64,000 nt of DNA from Bacteroidetes bacterium GWF2_40_14 (GTDB lineage Bacteria; Bacteroidota; Bacteroidia; Bacteroidales; UBA932). The stretch is from assembly GCA_001769195.1 (NCBI GenBank), contig MEOK01000032.1, positions 124,001 to 188,000 of the forward strand. The letters are read 5' to 3'. Position numbers and translations under genes: made by a program. Under the pieces are notes generated by a model that was not told the DNA's origin, made no database searches, and was given only the letters and a program-made list of their open reading frames with translations. This document shows positions 44,300 to 55,000 of this stretch, piece by piece (position 1 is the first letter of the stretch; each line of letters begins with the position of its first letter).

Positions 44300-45079
44300 T
44301 CAGTCCTTTAATTTCGCAAGAAGAAATTCTCTGTTCATCCTGGCAATATGTGCAACAGATATATTTTTTGGACATTCCATTTCACAAGCACGAGTATTTG
44401 TACATGCACCAAATCCAAGCTCATCCATTTTTGCCACCATTGCCTTGGCTCTGCGGGCGCCCTCTATCTTACCCTGAGGTAAAAGTGCTAACGAACTTAC
44501 CCTTGCAGATACAAATAACATTGCCGATCCGTTCTTGCATGTTGCTATACATGCTCCGCATCCTACACAGGCTGCAGCATCCATGCTCTCTTCCACATTA
44601 TCTCTGGAAATTGGTGTTGAGTTTGCATCTGGTACTCCTCCTGTATTGACAGAAACATATCCACCGGCCTGTAAGATAAGATCCAGCGCACCTCTGTTTA
44701 CAACAAGGTCCCTTATAACAGGCATACCAGCTGAGCGCCATGGTTCAATGGTTATAGTATCTCCGTCTTTGAATTTACGCATATGCAACTGACAGGTTGT
44801 CACCTCGTTATCTGGACCATGAGGGCGACCGTTTATATATAGTGAACACATTCCGCATATTCCCTCGCGGCAATCATGGTCAAACGCAACAGGATCGCTG
44901 CTTTTACACCCTTTGTCAATTGCTACAGGGGAGTTGCCTTCCCTTATAAGCTGCTCATTAAGTATATCCATCATCTCAAGAAACGATGAGTCAGGGGAGA
45001 TGTTACTAACTTTGTATGTTTCGAAACATCCCTTCTCTTTTGCGCTTTTCTGGCGCCATACTTTTAATATTAAGTCCAT
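44300..45079 (-). CDS. frdB: Fumarate reductase/succinate dehydrogenase iron-sulfur subunit
   Basis: A 259-residue subunit that carries electrons between quinone and flavin. The [2Fe-2S] cluster is held by C70, C75, C78 and C96 ([21 protein letters not shown]). The [4Fe-4S] motif is [14 protein letters not shown] near 171, and the third cluster uses [16 protein letters not shown] near 230. The form fits the non-classical enzymes of Bacteroidota, where the complex reduces fumarate during fermentation. It lies 14 nt after frdA. No cytochrome b subunit gene is present on either side. Confidence 0.93.
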   Translation of the reverse strand: MDLILKVWRQKSAKEKGCFETYKVSNISPDSSFLEMMDILNEQLIREGNSPVAIDKGCKSSDPVAFDHDCREGICGMCSLYINGRPHGPDNEVTTCQLHMRKFKDGDTITIEPWRSAGMPVIRDLVVNRGALDLILQAGGYVSVNTGGVPDANSTPISRDNVEESMDAAACVGCGACIATCKNGSAMLFVSARVSSLALLPQGKIEGARRAKAMVAKMDELGFGACTNTRACEMECPKNISVAHIARMNREFLLAKLKD

Positions 45080-45093
45080 AATGTTAGTGCTCC

Positions 45094-47040
45094 TTAATCT
45101 TTATAGTTTCTTGTAGCGATTTTAATATTCTCGTATTTGAGTAGTTCCTTGTGCTTTACCGGCTCCATTCCCTCTCCTGTGTACTCCCATGTGCTCACAT
45201 ACATGTAATTTTGATCATCGCGAAGAGTCTCTCCGTCCTCGGTTTGCATCTCCTCGCGGAAGTGTCCTCCACAGGACTCCCTGCGAAGAAGTGCGTCCAT
45301 TGCCATAAGTTCTCCCATTTCTATGAAATCGGCTACTCTGATGGCTTTCTCCACTTCCTGGTTAAACTCATTGTTTTCTCCAGGTACATAAACATTTTTC
45401 CAGAATTCAGATCTAAGCTCTCTTATCTCTTTAATTGCTTTTTCAAGACCCTTTTCGTTTCTGGCCATACCTACATAATCCCACATTATGTGACCAAGTT
45501 TTTTATGGAAATAGTCAACAGGCTCCTTGCCCTTAACAGCAAAAAGTCTTGATATTTTATCATTTACTGCCAGTTCTGCTTCTGCAAAAGCAGGGTGGTT
45601 AATGTCTGTTTTTGGTGCCTGAATTTTCCCTGCAAGAAAATCACCTATTGTATAAGGCAAGATAAAATATCCGTCGGCCAACCCCTGCATGAGTGCAGAA
45701 GCTCCCAGCCGGTTTCCCCCGTGGTCACTAAAGTTAGCCTCACCAATGGCGAATAACCCCGGTATAGTTGTCTGAAGGTTGTAGTCAACCCAGATACCTC
45801 CCATTGTATAGTGGATTGCCGGGTATATCATCATGGGCTCTTTATAAGGATCCACATCTGATATCTTCTCATACATCTGGAAAAGATTGCCATAACGCTC
45901 TGCAATAACATGTTTGCCCAACCTCTCTATAGAGGTTTTAAAGTCCAGAAATACAGCGAGTCCTGTCTCGTTTACACCAAAACCGGCATCACATCTCTCT
46001 TTTGCTGCTCTTGATGCTACGTCTCTTGGTACCAGGTTTCCAAAAGCCGGGTAACGACGTTCTAGATAGTAATCCCTGTCCTCTTCCGGTATCTGCGATG
46101 CCATAATCTTCTTCTCCCTTATTCTCTCAACATCCTCCTTTTTCTTTGGCACCCATATTCTACCATCGTTCCTGAGAGATTCACTCATAAGAGTAAGTTT
46201 TGACTGTTGCTCGCCGTGCACTGGTATACATGTCGGGTGAATCTGGGCAAAGCATGGGTTTGCAAAGAACGCTCCTTTCTTGTAACATTGCCACGCAGCA
46301 GAACCATTACTATTCATTGCATTGGTAGATAAAAAGAATACATTTCCATACCCGCCTGTTGCAATTACAACAGCATGTGCACCGTGTCTTTCTATCTCTC
46401 CTGTCACAAGATTTCTGGCAATTATTCCCTTTGCCTCTCCATCTATAAGAACAAGGTCAAGCATCTCATGACGAGTGTATGATTTGACGCTGCCCAAGTG
46501 TATCTGGCGGTTTAACGCAGCATAGGCTCCAAGCAATAATTGCTGCCCTGTTTGCCCCCTTGCATAAAATGTTCTGCTTACCTGTGCTCCACCAAAAGAG
46601 CGGTTATCAAGTAGTCCGCCATATTCTCTCGCAAAAGGTACTCCTTGAGCAACACACTGATCAATAATTAAATTGCTTACCTCAGCAAGACGATATACAT
46701 TTGCCTCCCTGCTTCTGTAGTCACCCCCTTTGATTGTATCGTAGAAGAGTCTATAGACCGAGTCATTATCGTTAGGATAATTTTTTGCTGCATTTATTCC
46801 TCCCTGAGCTGCTATGGAATGGGCCCTTCTAGGAGAGTCGCTTATGCAAAAAACCTTTACGTTGTAGCCAAGTTCTCCTAGCGAAGCAGCGGCGGATGCC
46901 CCTCCCAAACCGGTACCAATTACAATAATATCTAATTTTCGTTTGTTTCCCGGACTAACAACGCGAATATGAGCTTTATGCTCTGTCCACTTGGAGGACA
47001 AAGGCCCTTCAGGGATTTTTGAAACTAACTTTTCGGCCAT
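45094..47040 (-). CDS. frdA: Fumarate reductase/succinate dehydrogenase flavoprotein subunit
   Basis: A 648-residue FAD subunit. The dinucleotide motif is [18 protein letters not shown], followed by the flavin-linking region [19 protein letters not shown] with its histidine. The active-site features [16 protein letters not shown] and [16 protein letters not shown] are present. The long form (about 640 residues) is the type paired with a five-helix cytochrome b in Bacteroidota. In these genomes the cytochrome gene normally comes just before this one; here 151 nt of non-coding DNA and a divergent gene are found instead. Its promoter element is at 47065-47072. Confidence 0.93.
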   Translation of the reverse strand: MAEKLVSKIPEGPLSSKWTEHKAHIRVVSPGNKRKLDIIVIGTGLGGASAAASLGELGYNVKVFCISDSPRRAHSIAAQGGINAAKNYPNDNDSVYRLFYDTIKGGDYRSREANVYRLAEVSNLIIDQCVAQGVPFAREYGGLLDNRSFGGAQVSRTFYARGQTGQQLLLGAYAALNRQIHLGSVKSYTRHEMLDLVLIDGEAKGIIARNLVTGEIERHGAHAVVIATGGYGNVFFLSTNAMNSNGSAAWQCYKKGAFFANPCFAQIHPTCIPVHGEQQSKLTLMSESLRNDGRIWVPKKKEDVERIREKKIMASQIPEEDRDYYLERRYPAFGNLVPRDVASRAAKERCDAGFGVNETGLAVFLDFKTSIERLGKHVIAERYGNLFQMYEKISDVDPYKEPMMIYPAIHYTMGGIWVDYNLQTTIPGLFAIGEANFSDHGGNRLGASALMQGLADGYFILPYTIGDFLAGKIQAPKTDINHPAFAEAELAVNDKISRLFAVKGKEPVDYFHKKLGHIMWDYVGMARNEKGLEKAIKEIRELRSEFWKNVYVPGENNEFNQEVEKAIRVADFIEMGELMAMDALLRRESCGGHFREEMQTEDGETLRDDQNYMYVSTWEYTGEGMEPVKHKELLKYENIKIATRNYKD

Positions 47041-47064
47041 TATTTTGTATTTTTAAAAAGTGCA

Positions 47065-47072
47065 CAAAACTA
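47065..47072 (-). promoter_or_regulatory. -7 promoter element of frdAB
   Basis: TAGTTTTG on the minus strand fits TAnnTTTG and lies 24 nt before the frdA ATG. It shows that frdAB has its own promoter and is not the tail of a longer operon containing an anchor gene. Confidence 0.5.
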
Positions 47073-47191
47073 TGCAATTTAGTGAAGAATACCAATAATA
47101 TCTCATTTTTTGTATCTTTATAAATTACTTGAAAATCATATTGTATATCACGGGAACTTAAGCTATTGATCTAATAATTACCAACCAACAG

Positions 47192-49387
47192 ATGAAGAGA
47201 ATAATTACAATTTTCACAGCTACATTGCTTACAATTTCACTGGCAGCACAAACCAGTATTATCCCAAAACCAAATAAAGTGGAAATGGGAGAGGGTTTTT
47301 TTCAACTTAATGAAAATAGCGTTGTTTTTTCAAATGAAAAGAGCTCTTCAAATATAGAATACCTTAGAAACAAACTTGTTAAAGCAACCAATTTTCCTTT
47401 TAAAGTAACTGAAAGCATAACATCGGCCAATTGTATAAGTATTGATTATTCTAAAGATTATAATATTGTAAATGAGGGCTATAAATTGACAGTTACAACA
47501 TCTGGCATAACTATTCAGGCATCCAGTAGCTCAGGTATTTTTTACGGGATACAATCGTTACTGCAGCTTCTGCCTCCTGCTGTATATTCAGGAAGGACAT
47601 ATGGATTCGAAGAGTGGCGGGTTCCTGTGCTAACGGTAGAAGATTCGCCTCGTTTCAACTATCGCGGGATGATGCTCGATGTGTCAAGAACATACTTTGA
47701 TGCGGAAACGGTTAAAAATTACTTAGACTGGATGTCTTATCATAAAATCAATACGTTTCACTGGCATCTTGCCGACGATAACGGATGGAGAGTTGAGATA
47801 AAAAAGTATCCTGAGCTTACCCGGAAGGGAGCATGGAGAGGACCGGATGAAGTCCTGGCTCCTTCCTATGGTTCGGGAAACAAAAGATATGGCGGCTTTT
47901 ACACACAGAAGCAGATTAAGGAAATTGTTGCATATGCAGCCGAGAGACATATTGAAATAATTCCTGAAATTGACCTTCCCGGACATAGTAAGGCTGTAAC
48001 TGCCTCTTATCCTGAGGTTGGTTGCAATACTAGTGATAACAGCGAAAGCGTTAATGGAGAAGGAAGAAATGTTTGGTGCGTTGGGAAAGAGAAAAACTTC
48101 AAGATGCTCGACGACATTATAAAGGAGCTTTCTAAGCTTTTTCCTTCCAAATATATTCATGTCGGCGGAGACGAGGTAAATTACTCTTCCTGGAATTCTT
48201 GCCCTTTATGTCAGGAGGTGATGTCCAAGGGAGGAATGCAGGAACCTGTAGAGCTTCTAAACTACTTTGTCAGGAGGATGGAAAAAATTGTAGAAAAGCA
48301 TGGCAAGCACATGGCAGGATGGGACGAAATTCTTGATGGCGGAACTCTTAATTCAAATACAAGGGTTTACGCCTGGAGAAGCGTAGCAAAGGGTATTCAG
48401 TCTGCAAAAAAGGGTCAGTCTACTATTATGATGCCCGGACCCTTCTGCTATCTTGATATGAAGCAATCCCCTGAAGAGAGGGGTCACAATTGGGCAGGGA
48501 TTGTTTCTATAGAAAAAAGTTATTCTCTCGATCCTCTGTTGTCTACAGAGTTGACTCCAAATGAGGCTAATTTTATTATAGGTGTGCAGGGTGGTTTATG
48601 GACTGAATTGCTTGCAAGACCAGCAAAATTTATTGATTATCAGACATATCCTCGCCTATGTGCAATTTCTGAAGTAGCCTGGACAAGACAAGAGTTAAGG
48701 AGCTGGGAAGATTTTAACATAAGGCTCACTAAGGAACATTTTGAAAGAATGAATCAGATGGGTATTTCCTTTAGGGTTCCTCCTCCGGTTGCAACATACA
48801 CCAATGGCTCTGTCAAGGCAGAGGCTCCTTTTCCTTGGGCTGTTATCAGATATACAATGGACGAATCAAATCCCACTCCATATTCTCCTTTGTATAAAGG
48901 TGAAATATTCACAGATATGCCTCTTAAGTTCAGGTTTGCAACTTTTTATCACGACCAGCTAAGAAGCACTGTTGTAAAAGTATCAAATATAGAACATGAA
49001 TATCAGAAACCTGAATACGAAGTAGTTACATCAATATCTTTAAACAGGACCACTCCGGTTGAAAATCTTTACGATTATAAGCAGAACACCTATGTAAGGA
49101 CAGCAGGTAGGCTTAAGGCAGGAGACTACTTTACATATATGTTCAAACAACCGGTCTCTACCAAGAGGATAACTATTGAAACAGGAATTCCAAATATATC
49201 GTTTTATCCCGTAACTTACGGATATGTAGAATATTCCTTTAATGGAACGGACTACATAAAAGGTGATGATTTTATAAATGGAACTTCAATCATCTATCCA
49301 AAACAACCGGTAGTGTCTGTAAGGATACAGGTAACTGCTCCCAATGATGCCAATACTGCTGCTTTTCAGGATCTTAAAATTGATTGA
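47192..49387 (+). CDS. Beta-N-acetylhexosaminidase, GH20
   Basis: A 731-residue exported glycosidase. A signal peptide (1-19) is followed by the GH20b domain (about 22-150) and the catalytic barrel (152-500). The catalytic pair D327-E328 sits in YIHVGGDEVNYSSW; HWHLADDNGWRVEIK and IPEIDLPGHSKA are the other GH20 marks. The C-terminus (about 530-731) has a chitobiase-like piece and a carbohydrate-binding jelly roll. It would remove terminal GlcNAc or GalNAc from glycans or chitin fragments. A weaker -7 element TATCTTTA lies at 47113-47120. The 3' end overlaps the convergent C45 gene by 14 bp. Confidence 0.93.
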   Translation: MKRIITIFTATLLTISLAAQTSIIPKPNKVEMGEGFFQLNENSVVFSNEKSSSNIEYLRNKLVKATNFPFKVTESITSANCISIDYSKDYNIVNEGYKLTVTTSGITIQASSSSGIFYGIQSLLQLLPPAVYSGRTYGFEEWRVPVLTVEDSPRFNYRGMMLDVSRTYFDAETVKNYLDWMSYHKINTFHWHLADDNGWRVEIKKYPELTRKGAWRGPDEVLAPSYGSGNKRYGGFYTQKQIKEIVAYAAERHIEIIPEIDLPGHSKAVTASYPEVGCNTSDNSESVNGEGRNVWCVGKEKNFKMLDDIIKELSKLFPSKYIHVGGDEVNYSSWNSCPLCQEVMSKGGMQEPVELLNYFVRRMEKIVEKHGKHMAGWDEILDGGTLNSNTRVYAWRSVAKGIQSAKKGQSTIMMPGPFCYLDMKQSPEERGHNWAGIVSIEKSYSLDPLLSTELTPNEANFIIGVQGGLWTELLARPAKFIDYQTYPRLCAISEVAWTRQELRSWEDFNIRLTKEHFERMNQMGISFRVPPPVATYTNGSVKAEAPFPWAVIRYTMDESNPTPYSPLYKGEIFTDMPLKFRFATFYHDQLRSTVVKVSNIEHEYQKPEYEVVTSISLNRTTPVENLYDYKQNTYVRTAGRLKAGDYFTYMFKQPVSTKRITIETGIPNISFYPVTYGYVEYSFNGTDYIKGDDFINGTSIIYPKQPVVSVRIQVTAPNDANTAAFQDLKID

Positions 49388-50600
49388 TTGTCAGTTTTTT
49401 GTATGCCGCATCAATAATTCTTGATGACTGTTCGTTTAGTTCATTGAGTTCATCGGTATTGAGACCCTCTTTTCTCCACTTTTCAATAAAGGGCTTGAAA
49501 AGTCGAAATATTAACTCTTCGGCAGGCTTAAGCTCCTGCATGTAACCAATTCCTTTGCTATTATAGATTAGGTTGAAATTCATGTATTTATTTCCATTCC
49601 CTCTTTTAAGGGAGAATGTCTTGTATTTTAGATTGAGAGCATTGTCACAAGCTGTTGCGTTTTGCAATTCAATTGATCTCTGCAATACAGAAGGTTGTTT
49701 TTCTTCCGCTTTTACCCAAAGAGGCACTGCCAACCCAGCGGGTGGGTAGCCCAGAACTGTCCACATTGTAGTCATTTCAGCATTTTCTCCTGGTTTAACT
49801 CCCTGCACAACAACTGAGGCAGTAGAAGTTTTTCTTGGTATGAAATCCTGGTCCACTACCCACCCGCTGAATCTTTCAGGTGATTGGTCGGGTTTAAGTA
49901 AATCAAATCCCTGTAAAGAGTGATAAAAAGATCTGGAGAGGTTGTTGAAAATCCATGCAGGAGTAATATTCATGTGAGATGCCTGTTTAGAGATTATCTC
50001 TGTTGCTGTCTTATATCTGATATACCCCATTCCCTCATTATACCTGCCTGTATAAGAAAAGTTTGTGTAAATAAGATACCCGTCAGGGGCAATTTTTGGG
50101 TCATTTGCATCTACTTTTATAAACGAAGAGTTATTAGTTTCATAGTATGCTGCTCCTCCTTCGGCATCGATAACCCCGAAATTTGCCTCAACACCCATTG
50201 GTTTCTTGTGCTTCTTAAGGAAATTCTCAAAGTCGGCCAGATTTTTACATACCGACAGCGCCTCGAACATTATTACTCCTTCCTGGTCCGCTTCTTTAGC
50301 ATCATCATCCTTAAGGTTATAAGAAGCTGTGTTCATTATTGAAAAACCGGCACTGTTTGTACCCATCCACACAACACCTGTTGAGTCAGGACTATTGACA
50401 AGCGCAATGAAGTTGTATTTTTTTCCTCTGAAATATTGAATTCTGTTATTATCTTCTCCGGTGTCTCGGTTCTTCCATAACAAAGGTCTTCCGTCAGGAG
50501 TTATTTTTCCTGTAATAATTGCCGATGTACATGCCATTATTTCATTATTGTTTAAAACAATAAGAAAAGCTGTTATAAAAACAATGATGATTTTCTTCAT
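49374..50600 (-). CDS. C45 family autoproteolytic acyltransferase/hydrolase
   Basis: A 408-residue Ntn-hydrolase-type protein from the ATG at 50600 (MKKIIIVFITAF). A longer frame to 50645 adds 15 residues before the signal peptide and is not favoured. The signal peptide runs to about residue 22; C24 (IMACTSAIITGK) is the likely nucleophile, freed as the first residue of the mature chain. GRPLLWKNRDTGE holds the conserved arginine and aspartate, and MGTNSAGFSIMNT supplies the further binding residues. Relatives cleave amide bonds of acylated amino acids or beta-lactam-like compounds. It follows ruvB by 19 nt. Confidence 0.85.
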   Translation of the reverse strand: MKKIIIVFITAFLIVLNNNEIMACTSAIITGKITPDGRPLLWKNRDTGEDNNRIQYFRGKKYNFIALVNSPDSTGVVWMGTNSAGFSIMNTASYNLKDDDAKEADQEGVIMFEALSVCKNLADFENFLKKHKKPMGVEANFGVIDAEGGAAYYETNNSSFIKVDANDPKIAPDGYLIYTNFSYTGRYNEGMGYIRYKTATEIISKQASHMNITPAWIFNNLSRSFYHSLQGFDLLKPDQSPERFSGWVVDQDFIPRKTSTASVVVQGVKPGENAEMTTMWTVLGYPPAGLAVPLWVKAEEKQPSVLQRSIELQNATACDNALNLKYKTFSLKRGNGNKYMNFNLIYNSKGIGYMQELKPAEELIFRLFKPFIEKWRKEGLNTDELNELNEQSSRIIDAAYKKLTINQF

Positions 50601-50619
50601 TATTATGATTTTATTTGTT

Positions 50620-51648
50620 TTATATAGAAAAAAGGGATGAATCATCCTGAATGCTATTTCTGTTCAAACCCAGGTGTTTATAAGCCAAATCAGTTACCTC
50701 TCTTCCTCTGGGTGTTCTGTGTATAAAACCCTCCATTATCAAAAAGGGTTCATAAACCTCCTCAATTGTGCCAATATCTTCACTAACAGCAGTTGCTATA
50801 GTGCTTACTCCTACCGGGCCACCTTTGAATTTATGGATAATTGTAGATAATATTTTATTATCCATGAAATCGAGACCTCTTTTATCTATATTCAATGCAT
50901 CCAGAGCGTATTTTGTTATATTAATGTCAATATTTCCATCTCCCTTTACCTGTGCAAAATCTCTTACTCTTCTTAACAGAGAATTTGCAATTCTGGGTGT
51001 ACCCCTGCTTCTTCTGGCAATTTCCATAGCTGCCTCTTTTTCAATTCCAATATCTAATATTGAGGCACTTCTTATAATTATTTTTAAAAGCACCTCTGCA
51101 TCATAATATTCAAGATGAGATTGTATACCAAATCTTGCTCTCAGAGGAGATGTTAAAAGACCGCTTCTTGTTGTTGCTCCTATGAGAGTGAATGGGTTTA
51201 GTGTCAATTGAACCGATCTTGCCCCCGGCCCTTTGTCAATCATAATATCTATACAAAAATCTTCCATTGCTGAGTAAAGGTACTCCTCTACAACTGGTGC
51301 AAGTCTGTGGATTTCATCAATAAAAAGTACATCTCCTCTCTCAAGCCCAGTAAGCAAACCAGCAAGATCACCTGGCTTATCAAGGACAGGTCCGGATGTA
51401 ATTTTCATATTCACGCCTAATTCGTTAGCTACAATATGAGCCAACGTTGTTTTTCCAAGCCCAGGAGGCCCGTGAAGTAGTACGTGGTCAAGAGCTTCTC
51501 CCCTTATTTGAGCTGCTTTTACAAAAATTTTAAGGTTTTCTATAATTTTTTCCTGTCCGGAAAACTCGGCAAAATCCTGTGGCCTTATTTGTCCTTCAAA
51601 ATCTCTATCTTTGATTTCCTTGTCGTTATGAGGATCGAAACTTGCCAT
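50620..51648 (-). CDS. ruvB: Holliday junction branch migration ATPase RuvB
   Basis: A 342-residue AAA+ motor that, with RuvA, drives branch migration. [18 protein letters not shown] leads in; Walker A is [16 protein letters not shown], Walker B is [12 protein letters not shown], sensor 1 is LIGATTRSG and the arginine finger region is [10 protein letters not shown]. The winged-helix end contains [17 protein letters not shown]. Start ATG at 51648; -7 element at 51671-51678. It is divergent from mfd across a 440-bp AT-rich gap. Confidence 0.96.
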   Translation of the reverse strand: MASFDPHNDKEIKDRDFEGQIRPQDFAEFSGQEKIIENLKIFVKAAQIRGEALDHVLLHGPPGLGKTTLAHIVANELGVNMKITSGPVLDKPGDLAGLLTGLERGDVLFIDEIHRLAPVVEEYLYSAMEDFCIDIMIDKGPGARSVQLTLNPFTLIGATTRSGLLTSPLRARFGIQSHLEYYDAEVLLKIIIRSASILDIGIEKEAAMEIARRSRGTPRIANSLLRRVRDFAQVKGDGNIDINITKYALDALNIDKRGLDFMDNKILSTIIHKFKGGPVGVSTIATAVSEDIGTIEEVYEPFLIMEGFIHRTPRGREVTDLAYKHLGLNRNSIQDDSSLFSI

Positions 51649-51670
51649 TTATCAACTGTATTAATTATTA

Positions 51671-51678
51671 CAAATATA
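51671..51678 (-). promoter_or_regulatory. -7 promoter element of ruvB
   Basis: TATATTTG on the minus strand fits TAnnTTTG and lies 22 nt before the ruvB ATG. Confidence 0.45.
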
Positions 51679-51699
51679 AATTAATCTTTTAATAGTTAT

Positions 51700-52060
51700 T
51701 TTGTTTTTAATGATTGTTTGTTGATATGTTAATAACTAAAGATATCAACCATAATATTTGATTATAAACATATATTAACAATGTTTTCAACACAAGAGAT
51801 AAATAATAAATAATTATAATACAGTTAATTAATTTATATATTTTACAATTATAAACATCTGTTGAAAACTATTTTTATAAGCCTTTAACAAAAATTGTAT
51901 GTGGATAATTTTATGATAAAAAGAGGGAAAAATATTACTTGAAAATTTGGATTAAAAAGGATTGAGATTATATATAAATTATCTTCAATTTTAAAAAAAT
52001 AGTTATAGTTTTTTCTTCACATTTTCCGAACTGAGTTATTAACATCATTTCGTACTTTAT
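51700..52060. other. AT-rich gene-free region with DnaA-box-like repeats; candidate oriC
   Basis: The whole ruvB-mfd gap (51649-52088, 440 bp) has no plausible gene and is strikingly poor in G and C. It contains TGTGGATAA at 51900-51908 (a perfect DnaA box on the minus strand). Relaxed boxes are TTTTCAACA at 51784-51792, TGTTGAAAA at 51860-51868 and TGTTGATAT at 51719-51727. TTAATAAC-type repeats are scattered around (51729, 52036, 52060). These are the ingredients of a bacterial replication origin: boxes next to easily melted DNA. The boxes other than the first have two mismatches, so the call is tentative. Confidence 0.35.
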
Positions 52061-52070
52061 GTTAATAAAC

Positions 52071-52078
52071 TATCTTTG
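52071..52078 (+). promoter_or_regulatory. -7 promoter element of mfd
   Basis: TATCTTTG is a full match to TAnnTTTG and lies 10 nt before the mfd ATG, giving a very short leader. Confidence 0.55.
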
Positions 52079-52088
52079 CCCCTGATTT

Positions 52089-55000
52089 ATGAAAGACAAA
52101 ATTTCAGAAAGCCCATTTGTAGAGCAAGAGTCTAATAAAGAGCTTATTAATTGGATTAAAAGCGCTTCAAGAGAACTACTTGTTGTGGAGGGATTGTACT
52201 CGTCAGCGAAAGCTCTGGCAATGGCATCGGCCATGCAGGAGGGTTTACATCTTGTGCTACTTAATAATAAGGAGGACGCCGCATACTGTTCAAACGATCT
52301 CTGTAATCTTATGGATAAGGATAATGTGTTCTTTCTCCCCAGCTCTTCTAATTTTAATCTAAAGAACAGTATAAAAGACTCATCTCATCAGGTGCAGAGA
52401 ACTGCTGCAATAAGAGCAGTAAAATCATATCAGGATGGAGAAAAGAGTAGCAGGAGGGTAATTCTTGTAGGTTATCCCCATTCAATTTCTGAACTTTTCC
52501 TTAATTCTAAAAAATTAACATCCAGTATTTTAAGTATCTCAAGAGGGTATACTCTCTCTCATGAATTTATTAAAGATACCCTTATTGCATATTCGTTTGA
52601 AAGAGTGGATTTTGTTGCCGAACCAGGGCAGTTTGCGCTAAGGGGTGGACTAATTGACCTATTCTCTTTCTCAGATAACCGCCCCTGCAGAATTGACTTT
52701 TTTGGCAATACCGTTGAGAGCATAAAATTCTTTGATATTGAGACGCAGCGGTCAACAGAAGAGGTAGAGACCATTGAGATCTACCCTAACATATATGAAG
52801 GGAACGAAGCAGAGGAGATGGTTGACTACTTTTCATTTACAAAAGGAGAGTCAACAGTATGGATAACCGACTATGAATTTTTCACACAACAGATAGCTTT
52901 GCTTAAGGAACACCAGAAGGAGGGCCAGGAGCTACTGGACAAAGAAACATTTGTAAAGAGTATTGAAAAACACAAAAGAGTGTTTTTTGGTCCTCTTTCA
53001 AGGGGCTTAAAGGAACATTCGACACTCTCCTACCACACAACACCACAGCCAACTTTTAACAAAAACTTTGAACTGTTGGCTAAAGAGATAACCGACAAGA
53101 CGTCTCAAGGCTATTCTGTGTCAATTCTGAGCGATAATCCAAATCAGCTGGAGAGGCTTCGTCAGATTTTTGACTCATTCGAAAAAATGAAGGTGGTTTT
53201 TGATACAAAAACCTTCACATTGCACGAAGGGTTCATAGACCATATATCTAAGATATGCCTCTATACCGACCACCAGATTTTTGAGAGATATCACCGTGTG
53301 AAGACACAAAGATCGGTGGAAAAAAGTGAGAGGTTAACTATTAATGAATTGAATTCCTATCAAATAGGAGACTATATAGTACATATCGATCATGGAACCG
53401 GTCAGTTTGGAGGTCTGGTAAAGACTCAGATAAATGGAAAGCAACAGGAGGCTATTAAGCTCATATATAAGGATGGTGATGTCATCTTTGTCTCTATTCA
53501 CGGACTTCACAGAATATCAAGATATAAATCGAAAGACTCTGCTCCTCCAAAAATATATAAGCTGGGAACCGGAACATGGCAGAAACTAAAGAGTCAGACC
53601 AAGTCGAAGGTTAAGGATATTGCAAAGGATCTTATTGACCTTTATGCAAAAAGAAGAGATGCCAGAGGATTTGCTTTCTCGCATGATACATACTTGCAGA
53701 ACGAACTGGAGGCATCCTTTATTTATGAAGACACCCCGGACCAGATGAAAGCCACAAAGGCAATAAAAGAGGACATGGAACAGTCCTTCCCTATGGACAG
53801 GCTGGTTTGCGGCGATGTTGGTTTCGGCAAAACAGAAATTGCAATAAGGGCAGCTTTTAAGGCGGTTTCCGACAGTAAACAGGTTGCCCTGCTAGTTCCG
53901 ACAACAATCCTGGCACTGCAGCATTACAAGACTTTTGGAAGAAGGCTCAAGGATTTCCCGTGCAACATAGAATATATAAGCAGATTAAAAGGAGCAAATG
54001 CAATAAAGGAGATAATGGGGGACCTGGAGAAAGGGAAGGTAGACATTATAATAGGGACCCACAGACTTCTAAACAAAGAGATAAAATTCAAGGACCTTGG
54101 ACTGCTTATTATTGACGAGGAACAGAAATTCGGGGTTGCAGCAAAGGAGAGGCTGCGTCAGCTTAAGCTTGATGTGGATACCCTTACTCTTACAGCAACG
54201 CCAATTCCCAGGACGCTTCAGTTCTCCCTGCTGGGTGCAAGAGACTTGTCTATCATTAATACACCTCCACCTAACAGGCTCCCTGTGCAGACAGAGATAA
54301 TAGACTTTAACGAAGAGAACATAAGGGATGCAATCAATTTTGAAGTAGAGAGGGGCGGGCAGGTGTTTTTTGTCCATAACAGGGTGGAGGACATAAAGAG
54401 TGTAGAGGATATAGTAAAAAGATTATGCCCGGACGTAAAGACCTGTATTGGTCACGGACAGATGGAACCAACAGAACTGGAGAAGGTTACTCTCGATTTC
54501 ATGGCAGGGGACTACGACGTTCTCATTGCAACAACTATCATAGAAAACGGGATTGACATACCTAATGCCAACACAATTATCATAAACCATGCGCAGAACT
54601 TTGGGCTTAGCGACCTTCACCAGCTTAGGGGCAGGGTAGGGAGGTCAAACAACAAAGCCTTCTGCTATCTGATTGTTCCTCCGTTAATTTCTATCACAGA
54701 AGATGCAAGGAGGAGGCTGAGAGCAATTGAGACGTTTTCAGATCTGGGCAGTGGCTTTAATATTGCCATGCAGGACCTGGACATAAGAGGAGCAGGTAAT
54801 CTGCTAGGAGGAGAACAGAGCGGTTTTATAGCAGACATGGGCTTTGAAACATACCAGAGGATTCTTGCCGAAGCCTTCTCTGAGCTACGGGAGGAGAGAG
54901 GAATAGAGGAGATAAGTAACAGAGGGCAAAAAGATTATGATTATATTTCTGACTGCAGCATTGATACCGATCTTGAGATACTGATTCCGGACGAGTATAT

